Assembly (NCBI RefSeq): GCF_003151075.1
Contig: NZ_CP029482.1
Coordinates: 4,340,001 to 4,404,000 of the forward strand
DNA: 64,000 nt
Source: Pseudomonas sp. 31-12
GTDB taxonomy: Bacteria > Pseudomonadota > Gammaproteobacteria > Pseudomonadales > Pseudomonadaceae
Direction of reading: 5' to 3'
Position 1 is the first letter of the stretch. Each line of letters starts with the position of its first letter. This document shows positions 15,802-24,508 of the stretch, piece after piece. The position numbers were made by a program, and so were the translations under genes. The notes under the pieces were generated by a model. That model saw nothing but the letters and a program-made list of their open reading frames with translations, was not told where the DNA came from and searched no databases.

Positions 15802-18800
15802 ATGAGCCAGACAGGTAAGAATCCAAACGCAGTCGACTTGCCCCGCACCGATGGCAAGTGCGCCACGGGCGGTTGCCCGCAGATGAAGCAGAAGCTTCAA
15901 CTGATTCCCCTGCGCTATGGTCTTGTCGAACGGCTCGACCCTTCTGCTGAAATCTCGCTACCTTACAAAACCGTCTCTCGCCCACTGGGTATTCGCCTGC
16001 TGCGTGATGGCTGGCTCTACGTCATCGACAACACGACTGGCTATCTGCACGAATACGAAGTCAAAAACGGCGTCGTCACCAAGTGCATCTGGAAAGGCAA
16101 AGAAGCCACTCAAGACAAGCGCACGGGATCCGCAGGCGAAAACGCCCTGATCTTCACCCGTGGCAGCGCCCTGCACATCGCCTATGCCGAAGTCCAATGG
16201 ACCGCCGCCAAGTGCTCGCAAATGCTCAAATCGAGCAAAGAGCGCGACCTGTTCATGCAGAAGGTGAACCTCGCCAAAGGCGACGTTGAAAAAGGTGGCC
16301 CAAACCTGCTGACTGATAAACAGGCTGAAAAATGGATCGCAGAGGTCGCGGAGAAACCCGCTACACAAGCACCGCCAGCGGGCGCGCACCCCGAGGAAAG
16401 TAAGGACTACATCTGGGAAGACCAGAAGGATCTGTTCAAGGCGACTCAACTCGGCACGATAAAGAAGTCGTTGCTGGCCGCCTATGAAAAAGACCATTTC
16501 TTTTTGGTGTTCAAAGACAGCATTGGAGTAATGCGTGATCTTGCCGAGCAGCAGGATAAAGTGGTCGGCTGGATCGATGAATGGGTACTCAAGGAGAAAA
16601 ACGACCTTAAGTACTCCATCGGTAATTACATCGAAACGCTCATGGTGGTTAGTGAAAAATCTGCCCGCCAGGCAGGTACCAGCGATGCGTTGTTCGAAAA
16701 AACCACACCAGAGCAACGACAAAAAATCTATGACTACGTTAATTCACGAAATGAATACGACGGAGCCAGAACCAGCACGACAGATCTGCCACAGAGAATA
16801 AGCCGGGTTCGCGTACCCAACCCAAAGGTCGGCGCCGCTTACAAGGTCATGAACACCAAAAAGCAGGAGATGATCGACTCCCTTGGCAAAAGTCTCTACA
16901 GCGATCTGGAAGATGACATTGAGGTGCTGGAAGACAAAAGCCATGCCGCTGTGCAAGGCAAAGGCTTGGGCGCTCGTGGCATTCACGACCTCGTCCGCTA
17001 CGAGGAAATGAACAAATACCTGGAAACCGAGCGCTCGCACTTGAAGCGCTGGACCTCTCGACTCAACCGCATTACTGACGACCGGGTGGGGTTGTTTACC
17101 AAAAGCGAATACCACATGAGTGCGTGGTATTTCGATGCGGATGTTCCTGATCAGTTGATGTCGACACTAATCACTGAACAAAACTGCGTTCGAGATATCT
17201 GTCGGACCGATGAGAGTCTGAGGGCACTAGGCGAATACTTTCATGGAGCTCCATACTTTGTTCTGCCAGGGTTCGCCAGTCGGCTTGATACGGATTTTCT
17301 GTTTAAGAAACATGGAGACTTACTCAAGTGGTTCGACGACGCCAGAAACCTGGAAGCCGGCATCAGCGATGTGCAAGTACGCGTCAACGAAATGGGCGCG
17401 CTCCTTGGGAACCATTGGGCAAACAGTCCCGATTTAAATCCAAATGCTTTAGCAGCAAGTCACATTGTTAACGCTGCATATGATCCTGCGATTGCATTAC
17501 GTTTACAGGACTGGCTGGCAGAGTTACAAAAGCAATTAGATGGCCCTGGCCTACAAGCGCACTTGGATAAACTATCAACATACAGCAATCGCGGACAACG
17601 ACTGGGTGCTCTATACGCCTTAAAACAAGGCGGAATAAAATTAAAAGTTGCAAACAAAGACGATGTGGATCTATTTATAAAACGAGTTACGCTACATGCT
17701 AAGCATATAGAAAAACATGAATCATTAATTATCAATCGGGACAAACAGAAGGCCCTGAGCAAAAAAACCAGCCTTAGCCCAGCAGAGAGAAATGTTGCGA
17801 ACAATGAAAAAATTCGGCTAAACAATCTTTTATTGCCGCTAGAAAACGAAATCAAGGCGTTAAATCACCAAATAAAAGAATCCACTATCCCGACTGACAA
17901 ACTCGCTAAAGGCCAAATAGGCCTTCAAACCCCGCTAAGCCCAGCTCAACAAAAAATGTTTGACGACGAGGTAAATCGTTTGAAAATGGGCGCAGGGAAG
18001 AGCTTTGGGGAGACCGGAGTCGGGACTGCGGCACTTAAAAGCAGCATGCTTCCCATGGCTGCGTTATTCATGCAAGTATGGAATTTAAAAGAAGCTCTCA
18101 CGACATGGAGAAAAATCTCTGGAGCTCCTTCTCTTAAAGAAAGAGTTATTTTCATCGGCGCAGTAACTGGCGCCGCAGCATCTGCCATTTCCGTTTATCA
18201 GAACGTGCACATAACTATTGTAGACAAAGCGTTTCACGCTACTAAAGCAAGTACTTCTGGGCAGGGAGGAACACTTTTTTCTGTAAAACTTGGAAAGTTA
18301 GGACTCGGACTCGGAGTACTTATATCTCCACTTGCTCTTATAAACTCAATTGGTACGGCATGGGACAATTGGAGCAAGTGGGCCGACGCTCTTCGTACAG
18401 GGACAACTGGAGAACAAGCTGGCGCACTTTTGGCTCTGACAGGCGACATCGGCAGTGTAGGTGTGAACGCTGCTATCACTGTTAAAATGTCGAAAGAAAT
18501 AGGCTCGCTCGGTTGGCAATTTTTCATGTCCCCACCCGGTTTAAAAGTAAAAGCACTGAGTACTGCATGGAGTGCTAACGGTCTGCGATTTTTCAGCTTT
18601 GCAGGTCGCCTGACGCCATGGTCTTTAGCACTGTCTGCCTTACAATTGGGCGGGGAGTCTATCTATAACTATTTCAACCTCGACGACCAACAAAACTGGA
18701 TGCTGCATAGCTGCTGGGGCAAAGAGAATAAAAACTGGGATATGGATGCCCACAAGCAAGGCCTGGCGGAGTCCAATCTCAGACCAGTTATTACTGACTT

Positions 18801-19242
18801 AGGTCTTAGCGAAAAAAATAAGGGAACTACACCCGTACGCACACTGCTCTTGACATTCCCAGGATTAAGCTTAGAAGAACTAAAAGAGCATCCAATTCGG
18901 GTTCAAGCTGAGCTATCTGCGCAACTGAATCGTAACGCCGCAGATGTGGGCATTGATGTCAGAGATGCATTAAGCTTAGCAAATATTAACCCCCTTATCG
19001 CTCGGCTCGTCGTACCTGAAAACTGGTGCGGTGAACAATCTCAACTTAAACTGCGATTGAGTGTTCAGCCTGACATTGCGAATGTCCCCCTGAAAGCTAC
19101 GGACGAATACCTTTATTACCCCGTATCTTTAAGTTTTCTTGGGGCTGGAAAAAATAGCGTCGTTAATGGCGAGCCATCCGTCCGAGCCAGTCGAACACCA
19201 TTACAGTGGGTCGACGTGAAACCGGAGCATCTACATGCTTGA
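15802..19242 (+). CDS. VasX/BTH_I2691-type T6SS membrane-acting effector 2
   Basis: A protein of 1,146 residues. The N-terminus (GGCPQMKQKLQLIPLRYGLVE, then RLLRDGWLYVID) is the VasX_N/MIX-like marker also seen in effector 1. The middle is helical and charged (about residues 550-720) with coiled-coil character. The C-terminal part has hydrophobic segments around SMLPMAALFMQVW, VIFIGAVTGAAASAISVYQ and LGKLGLGLGVLISPLALI, fitting a pore-former. The frame opens at GTG 15754, but ATG 15802 has AGGA eight bases before it and the expected family beginning. The first half is GC-rich and the second half (from about 17.45 kb) is AT-rich, so the gene looks like a mosaic. It overlaps the next gene by eight bases. 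Confidence 0.8.
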   Translation: MSQTGKNPNAVDLPRTDGKCATGGCPQMKQKLQLIPLRYGLVERLDPSAEISLPYKTVSRPLGIRLLRDGWLYVIDNTTGYLHEYEVKNGVVTKCIWKGKEATQDKRTGSAGENALIFTRGSALHIAYAEVQWTAAKCSQMLKSSKERDLFMQKVNLAKGDVEKGGPNLLTDKQAEKWIAEVAEKPATQAPPAGAHPEESKDYIWEDQKDLFKATQLGTIKKSLLAAYEKDHFFLVFKDSIGVMRDLAEQQDKVVGWIDEWVLKEKNDLKYSIGNYIETLMVVSEKSARQAGTSDALFEKTTPEQRQKIYDYVNSRNEYDGARTSTTDLPQRISRVRVPNPKVGAAYKVMNTKKQEMIDSLGKSLYSDLEDDIEVLEDKSHAAVQGKGLGARGIHDLVRYEEMNKYLETERSHLKRWTSRLNRITDDRVGLFTKSEYHMSAWYFDADVPDQLMSTLITEQNCVRDICRTDESLRALGEYFHGAPYFVLPGFASRLDTDFLFKKHGDLLKWFDDARNLEAGISDVQVRVNEMGALLGNHWANSPDLNPNALAASHIVNAAYDPAIALRLQDWLAELQKQLDGPGLQAHLDKLSTYSNRGQRLGALYALKQGGIKLKVANKDDVDLFIKRVTLHAKHIEKHESLIINRDKQKALSKKTSLSPAERNVANNEKIRLNNLLLPLENEIKALNHQIKESTIPTDKLAKGQIGLQTPLSPAQQKMFDDEVNRLKMGAGKSFGETGVGTAALKSSMLPMAALFMQVWNLKEALTTWRKISGAPSLKERVIFIGAVTGAAASAISVYQNVHITIVDKAFHATKASTSGQGGTLFSVKLGKLGLGLGVLISPLALINSIGTAWDNWSKWADALRTGTTGEQAGALLALTGDIGSVGVNAAITVKMSKEIGSLGWQFFMSPPGLKVKALSTAWSANGLRFFSFAGRLTPWSLALSALQLGGESIYNYFNLDDQQNWMLHSCWGKENKNWDMDAHKQGLAESNLRPVITDLGLSEKNKGTTPVRTLLLTFPGLSLEELKEHPIRVQAELSAQLNRNAADVGIDVRDALSLANINPLIARLVVPENWCGEQSQLKLRLSVQPDIANVPLKATDEYLYYPVSLSFLGAGKNSVVNGEPSVRASRTPLQWVDVKPEHLHA

Positions 19243-20284
19243 AAACAAATATGATCGGCTGCCTCACGCAGGTGATGTCGAGAGAGAACCGGGGACTGAG
19301 ATAGTCTATTTATCACCAAAACCGGTACCGACCGGAGTGCTACCTTTCAGTGCGCGCCAACTGCACCGCTATGCCAATGAAGTTTTCTTAGACTTTGCCA
19401 TCTCCCGAGGAAGTTTTGAGTTTATGGCCCGAGCAGGAATTGGGGCGGTGATGTTCCTGTTAATTTTTCTTTTTTTTACAACGGGGTTTGCGTCTTGGAT
19501 AAGAAGAGATGTAGAGCCGTTTTGGAGTAGTTGGCTTGATTTCTTTACAAGCATTGCGGTTTGGGGTTTTGTGGGAGCACTTGCAACTCTTTACCTTTGC
19601 GTATTTTTCTTTGCAATTCGCCAAGCCAGCAATCAACCTCCCATACGCTTCAATCGCCAGCGTCGGGAAGTTGTTTATGTTCCCAAGAAGGGAATGACCC
19701 CTCGTTATGTGCCGTGGGAAGAGGTTATCGCGAGCGTTTCAGTTAGCAAGCTGATCACTCAATATGCTGTAATCCCCGAGTTCAAACTAATGATCGGACT
19801 TCGCGACAAAAATGGCGATGTGCTTTGGGTCAGTGTTCCAAGTGGAAATTTGAACCAAGCCATAGCTGAGTGGGAGGCCATACGTGTCTATATGGAGGAA
19901 GGGCCTCAAGCGTTACCCATGAAGCAATCAGATGAATTCGAAGCAGGATCAGTCGCGTATTTCCATATGTGTAGACAAGGATACCGTTCTCATCATTCAT
20001 TCCTACGGTATATCTGGGGATTTTTGATTATTCAGTTTTTCAGTGGCTGGACGATACCTTGTTACATCGCAGCCTGGATCAATAACCGCCCCAAAGCCGC
20101 CTTCCCTAAAGAAATCCTGGAATGGTCAAGACCTCTCCCCCTCGAGCAACACGCTATGCCAAGCGAAGCGTTGCTCAAGGAGAGCGCCGAAATCAGGAAG
20201 GCCTTCGCCAAAGGTCAGAACCTGTTGGATTACTTCAAGGTGAAGTTTGCAGAGCCATCTCGCGAGCCCGAGTCCACCAATTGA
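19235..20284 (+). CDS. DUF6708-like membrane protein, putative immunity protein (type B1)
   Basis: A 349-residue protein that begins MLENKYDRLPHAGD. It has a PKPVPTG motif, two strong membrane segments (about 69-90 and 108-130), PPIRFNRQRREVVYV, a VPWEEVIASVSV box, EWEAIRVYMEEGP, and a C-terminus ending KGQNLLDYFKVKFAEP. It overlaps the effector 2 stop by eight bases, the position expected for the cognate immunity protein. Its stop overlaps the next start (TGATG), so it is translationally linked to its sibling type B2. A two-pass inner-membrane position fits protection from a pore-forming toxin; the function is inferred. Confidence 0.65.
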   Translation: MLENKYDRLPHAGDVEREPGTEIVYLSPKPVPTGVLPFSARQLHRYANEVFLDFAISRGSFEFMARAGIGAVMFLLIFLFFTTGFASWIRRDVEPFWSSWLDFFTSIAVWGFVGALATLYLCVFFFAIRQASNQPPIRFNRQRREVVYVPKKGMTPRYVPWEEVIASVSVSKLITQYAVIPEFKLMIGLRDKNGDVLWVSVPSGNLNQAIAEWEAIRVYMEEGPQALPMKQSDEFEAGSVAYFHMCRQGYRSHHSFLRYIWGFLIIQFFSGWTIPCYIAAWINNRPKAAFPKEILEWSRPLPLEQHAMPSEALLKESAEIRKAFAKGQNLLDYFKVKFAEPSREPESTN

Positions 20285-21345
20285 TGAATAGTGCCTTTGA
20301 CGATAAATACGACCGACTTCCTCACGCCGGAGACTTCGAAAAAAAATCCGGCATTGAAGTGGTTTATATTTCGCCACGGCCCATCCCCACAGGAATGCCA
20401 CCGTTTAGTGCACGTCAACTGCATCGTAATGCGAACAAAACTTTTCTGGACTTCGCTATCGGGCAAGGTAATTTTGAATTTATGGCACGAACCGGCATCG
20501 GGTCGATAATGCTAATCGTGACACTATTATTCTTTTTCTCAGGATTCGCGTCTTGGATTAGAAGATATGAAGAACCTTTCCTTTATGCTTGGTTGAAATT
20601 TTTCTTCAACCCCGTGCTGTGGTCGATTATCGGAGCAATCTCTCTAACATACATTTATTTTTTCTTTCAGGCAGCTCGCCAAGTATCTATTCACCCACCC
20701 ATCCGTTTCAATAGAGAGCGTCGCGAAGTTGTACTTATCCTAAAAAAAGGCGACAAACCGCGCTTTGTACCTTGGGAGGAAGTCATTGTTTGCGTATCTG
20801 TTGGAAAGCTCATTACTCAATATTCAGTAATGCCTGAATTTAAATTACTGATTGGCTTAAGAGATGCCAACACAGGTGATGTGCTGTGGTCTGTGATCCC
20901 CAGTAGCAACTTGAGTCTTGCCGTTTCTGAGTGGGAGGCAATTCGTGTCTATATGGAGGAAGGAATGGTTTCCTTACCACCAGATCAATCAGATGAGCTT
21001 GAGGAAGGTACTGTCGATTTTTTCCATCTATGCCGTCGCAGCTACCGTGCGGATCACTCCTTCGTACGTTACGCCTGGGGCTTTTTGACGATCCAGTTTT
21101 TCAGCGGTTGGACGTTGCCCTGCCACATCTCTGGCTGGGTAAACAATCGGCCTAAAGCAGGGTTCTCTAAAGAAGTCCTCGACTGGTCAAAACCTCTACC
21201 CGCCGACCAGCATGCTATGCCGAGTGACGAACTGCTCAAAGAAAGCGCCGAGATCCGGAAGGCCTTCACCAAAGGTCAGAATCTGTTGGATTACTTCAAG
21301 GTGAAATTTGCCGAACCGAACCAAGAGACTGAGGCCACCACCTGA
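20284..21345 (+). CDS. DUF6708-like membrane protein, putative immunity protein (type B2)
   Basis: A 353-residue sibling of the preceding protein, alike throughout (DKYDRLPHAGD, PRPIPTG, two membrane segments, PIRFNRERREVV, VPWEEVIVCVSV, EWEAIRVYMEEG, KGQNLLDYFKVKFAEP). The frame is open back to 20122 inside the previous gene. The likely start is ATG 20284, which overlaps the previous stop by one base and restores the family N-terminus. B1 and B2 are a tandem duplication that has diverged, so the pair may widen the range of toxins neutralised (inference). Confidence 0.65.
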   Translation: MNSAFDDKYDRLPHAGDFEKKSGIEVVYISPRPIPTGMPPFSARQLHRNANKTFLDFAIGQGNFEFMARTGIGSIMLIVTLLFFFSGFASWIRRYEEPFLYAWLKFFFNPVLWSIIGAISLTYIYFFFQAARQVSIHPPIRFNRERREVVLILKKGDKPRFVPWEEVIVCVSVGKLITQYSVMPEFKLLIGLRDANTGDVLWSVIPSSNLSLAVSEWEAIRVYMEEGMVSLPPDQSDELEEGTVDFFHLCRRSYRADHSFVRYAWGFLTIQFFSGWTLPCHISGWVNNRPKAGFSKEVLDWSKPLPADQHAMPSDELLKESAEIRKAFTKGQNLLDYFKVKFAEPNQETEATT

Positions 21346-21357
21346 TGAGCCGTTTTG

Positions 21358-21420
21358 TTGAAGCATAACTACGATCGACTACCTCATGCCGGACATGCAT
21401 TTTATGGTTATCCGGCTTGA
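21358..21420 (+). pseudogene. N-terminal remnant of a type B DUF6708-like gene
   Basis: Reading from TTG 21358 gives LKHNYDRLPHAGHAF and then a stop at 21418-21420. The NYDRLPHAG stretch matches the start of the type B1 and B2 proteins. The stretch sits exactly between the B2 stop and the type A2 start, so it looks like the stump left when a third type B gene was replaced by a type A gene. It is too short to be functional alone. Confidence 0.6.
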
Positions 21421-22520
21421 CACCTACTTCTCCACAGTACGACAAGTTCGATATTCGACAGAAGCGCCCCATCGCTGGTGAATCTCGACGTTTTACTACT
21501 GGCGATGCGGTGTTTTTCTCGCCACTACCCATCCCTACCGGGCAAATCCCAATGGATCTCGGCGGAAGTTTTGTTGAAGTCAACGACACCTATCTGGACT
21601 TGGGTAGCAGCAATCTCACCAAGTCTTTCCAAGCACGATTAGCTGTGTCACTCCCAACAGTCGTAGTTATCGTTTGTCTATTAGTTCTCCCAACATTGAT
21701 GGGCTTCGCAGCATTCATAAACCCATTCGGCAGAAGCTTCTGGTTTTACTTCAACGATTTTTTTGAGTTCGGAATATCACTAGCGCTCTGGTGTGGAGGG
21801 GGAGCAGCGCTGATTGGCCTGTACGCGATTATCAGCACCACAAGGAACAAAGCCCGCGCCAGACCCATCCGATTTAACCGTCAACGCCGAGAGGTCTGTT
21901 TCTTCCCAAATGGCTCCGACGAAGCCGTGATCCAGCCTTGGGAAGACACGGTTGCGTGGATCTCAGTCAGCACCGGATTCACTGGAGTAGGCGTAATCAG
22001 TAGCTACACCTTTGGCATGGCCCTAGATAATCCCAAGGCCGATACGGTGCACTTTCTCACACAGGAGGTCATGACTCCTGTTCATGGACTAGGCAAATGG
22101 GAAGCCATACGTACCTACATGGAAAAAGGACCGGAGTTCTGCCCTGGTAAAGCACCCTACGAGGGTCGCCACACCTTCGATAAAGAACGACAAGACATGC
22201 ACGAGGAATACCAGCACAACGAACGTTCCGCATTAGGAGTTGGTTGGTGGTACCTGACACACTTGATCACTTGGTGGCGTTTTCCGTACTGGGTAGCAGA
22301 ATGGGACCATCGTTTCAGCATGAAATCTCTGCCGGACTCCATTGCTGAGTGGTCAAAACCCCTTCCGCCTAAGCAGTGGGCCAAGTCGAGCTCAGCTTTG
22401 AACGAGCAAAGTGCGAAGATCGAAAAAGCCTTTGCTCAAGGACAGGATTTCATGACGTACTTTAAGACTAACCTCAGCAAAAACGAGGAAAAGGCGCCGG
22501 TAGATAGTTCGGCATTATGA
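21417..22520 (+). CDS. DUF6708-like membrane protein, putative immunity protein (type A2)
   Basis: A 367-residue protein, the near-copy of the type A1 protein at 11247: PLPIPTG, DLGGSFVEVNDTYLDLGSSN, two membrane segments, RARPIRFNRQRREVCFFPNGSD, PWEDTVAWISVSTGFTG, WEAIRTYMEKGPEFCPGKAPY, and FAQGQDFMTYFK at the end. No ATG fits the N-terminus. The best start is TTG 21417, giving MTPTSPQYDKFD, without a clear ribosome site, so expression may be weak or depend on translation from upstream. It is the last gene of the island and is followed by a terminator. Confidence 0.6.
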   Translation: MTPTSPQYDKFDIRQKRPIAGESRRFTTGDAVFFSPLPIPTGQIPMDLGGSFVEVNDTYLDLGSSNLTKSFQARLAVSLPTVVVIVCLLVLPTLMGFAAFINPFGRSFWFYFNDFFEFGISLALWCGGGAALIGLYAIISTTRNKARARPIRFNRQRREVCFFPNGSDEAVIQPWEDTVAWISVSTGFTGVGVISSYTFGMALDNPKADTVHFLTQEVMTPVHGLGKWEAIRTYMEKGPEFCPGKAPYEGRHTFDKERQDMHEEYQHNERSALGVGWWYLTHLITWWRFPYWVAEWDHRFSMKSLPDSIAEWSKPLPPKQWAKSSSALNEQSAKIEKAFAQGQDFMTYFKTNLSKNEEKAPVDSSAL

Positions 22521-22596
22521 AGTCAAAGGGCGCGACGCAACGGCTGCGATTTGCTGGATGTCATAGGCTGACGTTTACAGGCACAGCTTTATATAA

Positions 22597-22632
22597 AAAA
22601 AACGGGCAATCTTATGATCGCCCGTTTTTTAT
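22597..22632. terminator. Rho-independent terminator closing the T6SS cargo island
   Basis: AAAAAACGGGC, an 11-12 base loop, and GCCCGTTTTTT form a clean hairpin with A- and T-runs on both sides, so it can work in both directions. It follows the last DUF6708-like gene by about 75 bases and overlaps the stop of the decayed minus-strand vanW gene. Confidence 0.85.
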
Positions 22633-23197
22633 ACATTCACCGCCAACAAACTCTCCCCAACCTCATACTTAACAACCACCCGCTTCCTATAAAGCCGCTC
22701 ATTCTCCAACACCTCACTCCCCTGCCCTTTACTTCGCCGCCCCTGAACCGAATGGCAGTACCCGACCTTCATCAGGAAACCGATCGAAGCTGTGGTTTGA
22801 CCGCTCCACCACTAAAAGCGGCGAATGAATGGCCACCAAATGACAGGTCCATGCCTTCGACGTAACCGCGTTTGCGGGTCGGGCGGCAGAAGGAAAAGTA
22901 TTCACCCGACGCGATGGCTATGCCGTTATTGATGACACGGCCTGTTTGAGGTTGATGACTTTGTTGTGTTGCAGCGCAATTTCGGAGTTGCCGAGTTTAC
23001 GAATGAGCTTGGAGGTGTGTTTGAGGTAGCGAAACGACATGCGGGATTCGGCGTTGACGTACTGCTGCAGGTGCATATCGCACCCGGGAGGTGTTCGCCC
23101 AGTGTAATGGCCTCGGCAATCCATGCACTGGTAAAGAGCCCTGCCACTGGGCGAACGGGAAGTATTTTAATAGAAGTTGGCGAAGTTGTCCGTACAC
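22629..23197 (-). pseudogene. Decayed VanW-family gene
   Basis: Minus-strand pieces in different frames match a VanW-family protein in order: MSFRYLKHTSKLIRKLGNSE with ALQHNKVINLKQAVS, then GEYFSFCRPTRKRGYVEGMD, then VERSNHSFDRFPDEGRVLPF, then NERLYRKRVVVKYEVGESLL to a stop at 22629. Between them bases are missing and several stops appear, so the gene is truncated and shifted and cannot give a full protein. Intact VanW proteins are about 270 residues; their role is unclear, though they are linked to the cell envelope. Together with the AT-rich stretch to the right this accounts for the 830-base gap before the next gene. Confidence 0.7.
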
Positions 23198-23329
23198 ATA
23201 ATCATGAAATTTATCGATACAACATTAATTAAATGTCATCTTAAATATTATTTGTACGACAACAAAAACTCACCAGTTCGACCATTAAAACTGATTGTTC
23301 TTATACAAAAAAACTGTACGAGAACAATC
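23186..23329. repeat. AT-rich stretch with four copies of a GTTGTYCGTACA-like motif
   Basis: Related motifs occur at about 23185-23197 (GTTGTCCGTACAC), 23251-23264 (minus, GTTGTCGTACAA), 23293-23308 (GATTGTTCTTATACAA) and 23315-23329 (minus, GATTGTTCTCGTACA). The last two form an inverted repeat with 14-base arms (two mismatches) and a nine-base loop. The stretch lies between the vanW remnant and the 3' end of the gene at 23354. The function is unknown; operator sites or the edge of a lost mobile element are possible. Confidence 0.45.
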
Positions 23330-23353
23330 AATATATAGAGCTAATACTCAACT

Positions 23354-23932
23354 TCAGTGTTTGCTGGTCACTGTGAGGATATCGGTGTAGGTCACGACGA
23401 CACTCTGTCCAACTTTCAGGTCTTTCAATTTTGCTTGAACTTCGGGCCGTACAACGTCGATGGTTTTGGACTGACCAGCAGGGTTTTCGAAGGTCAGCTG
23501 GTTCTTCTTCAGGTCGATTTTGGTGATTTTCAGTTGGACCTGCACCTGACGGTAGGCTTCGCCGCCCGGGTTGTCGCTGCCGGGGGCGGCTCGGACTTCG
23601 CCAGTGCGCTCGACAGTGCCGGGCAGGCCTTTGTCCACATCGGTGTCGAGGTAGGCGGCGACGGCGCTGGTGACCTTGACGTCGACTTGATCGCCGACTT
23701 TCAGGTTGGCGAGGTTTTTCGCCTTGTCGGTCAGTTGCACATGAACCTGACGACCTTCCGGCCCTTCCAGAACGACCCGGTGATTAGCCGCATCGACCGA
23801 GACAACTTTGGTGGTGACCTGATCCGCTTCCACAACGGCAGACAGCGGGATGTCCGCGGCCATGGCGCCAAGGCTGGTAGCAGACAGCAAGGTAGCGAGG
23901 GTAATGGCTTTGGTCAGTGTGTGAAGTTTCAT
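23354..23932 (-). CDS. Hypothetical periplasmic protein, OB-fold-like repeats
   Basis: A 192-residue protein with a clear signal peptide (residues 1-25, cleavage after AMA). Two short beta-rich units follow, each ending in a KVGDQVDV or KVGQSVVV turn. Between them is a variable loop with RAAPGSDNPGGEA. The pattern looks like small beta-barrel proteins of the DUF5666 kind, but no firm family is recognised. A GGGAATGTACTGCCT leader precedes ATG 23932. It is likely transcribed alone. Its role may be in envelope stress or metal binding, but no motif proves it. Confidence 0.6.
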   Translation of the reverse strand: MKLHTLTKAITLATLLSATSLGAMAADIPLSAVVEADQVTTKVVSVDAANHRVVLEGPEGRQVHVQLTDKAKNLANLKVGDQVDVKVTSAVAAYLDTDVDKGLPGTVERTGEVRAAPGSDNPGGEAYRQVQVQLKITKIDLKKNQLTFENPAGQSKTIDVVRPEVQAKLKDLKVGQSVVVTYTDILTVTSKH

Positions 23933-24018
23933 AGGCAGTACATTCCCTGTGATGAATGGCAGCAGACGGCTCTGGCCCGAGGGTCAGCGCCGACTGTGCA
24001 ACTCAGCATAGACGCAGT

Positions 24019-24192
24019 TCAGGGAGTTTTTGCAGTTTCTTGCGCGGTGGATTCACCGCTTTGCGTGCCCTTGCCGCTTTCCTTGCGCCGGGTCGGATCG
24101 GTGGGACGCAGGGCGTCGTTGTCGCGCTCGACTTCGCCCGGTGGTCGCGGTTCGTCGGGGTGTTCTGTGGTGTCGGGGGATTGGGGTTTCAT
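24019..24192 (-). CDS. Small charged hypothetical protein (57 residues)
   Basis: ATG 24192, preceded by TGAGGAGAACCATC (a strong ribosome site), opens a 57-residue frame that begins MKPQSPDTTEHPDEPRPPGE and ends at 24019. It is rich in Pro, Glu, Asp, Arg and Thr, with no hydrophobic segment, so it should be disordered. It starts 11 bases after the stop of the gene at 24204-24446, so the two form an operon. Function unknown. Confidence 0.6.
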   Translation of the reverse strand: MKPQSPDTTEHPDEPRPPGEVERDNDALRPTDPTRRKESGKGTQSGESTAQETAKTP

Positions 24193-24203
24193 GATGGTTC
24201 TCC

Positions 24204-24446
24204 TCAGGCTTCGGGATCATCGACCTCTTGGGCGACGTTCACCGCGGGCGAGTCTTTGTGGGATTGCTCGGCCTTGGCCTTCAAGGCCTGCCATTGTTCC
24301 AGGTCGATGGCGCCCTGCCCCAGCAAGTCGTCGGCCACCCGCAGCAGTTCGCTGTAATGGGCATCGGGGGATTGCTGCCAGTAGGCCTTGTCTTCGAACA
24401 GGCGCTGCCAGGCATCGAGGTCGGGTGGTTTGAGGTCTTCGCTCAT
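24204..24446 (-). CDS. Small hypothetical protein (80 residues)
   Basis: Begins MSEDLKPPDLDAWQRLFEDK and is acidic and helical. The start at 24446 has GGAG seven bases before it; an in-frame ATG at 24458 has no such site. It resembles short uncharacterised proteins of Pseudomonas. The 57-residue gene follows by 11 bases. No domain is recognised. Confidence 0.65.
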   Translation of the reverse strand: MSEDLKPPDLDAWQRLFEDKAYWQQSPDAHYSELLRVADDLLGQGAIDLEQWQALKAKAEQSHKDSPAVNVAQEVDDPEA

Positions 24447-24508
24447 GACGGGCTCCATTGAACGGACTTGTTAACTTAGGAGGCCGTCGCCGAACCGAGA
24501 GTTCCGAC

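Noticed and set aside
22614..22865. Plus-strand 83-residue frame
   Set aside because: It lies over the vanW remnant; the minus-strand matches explain the sequence.
23357..24433. Plus-strand frame of 358 residues across three minus-strand genes
   Set aside because: It lies over clear genes with signal peptide and ribosome sites and has the composition of a shadow frame.
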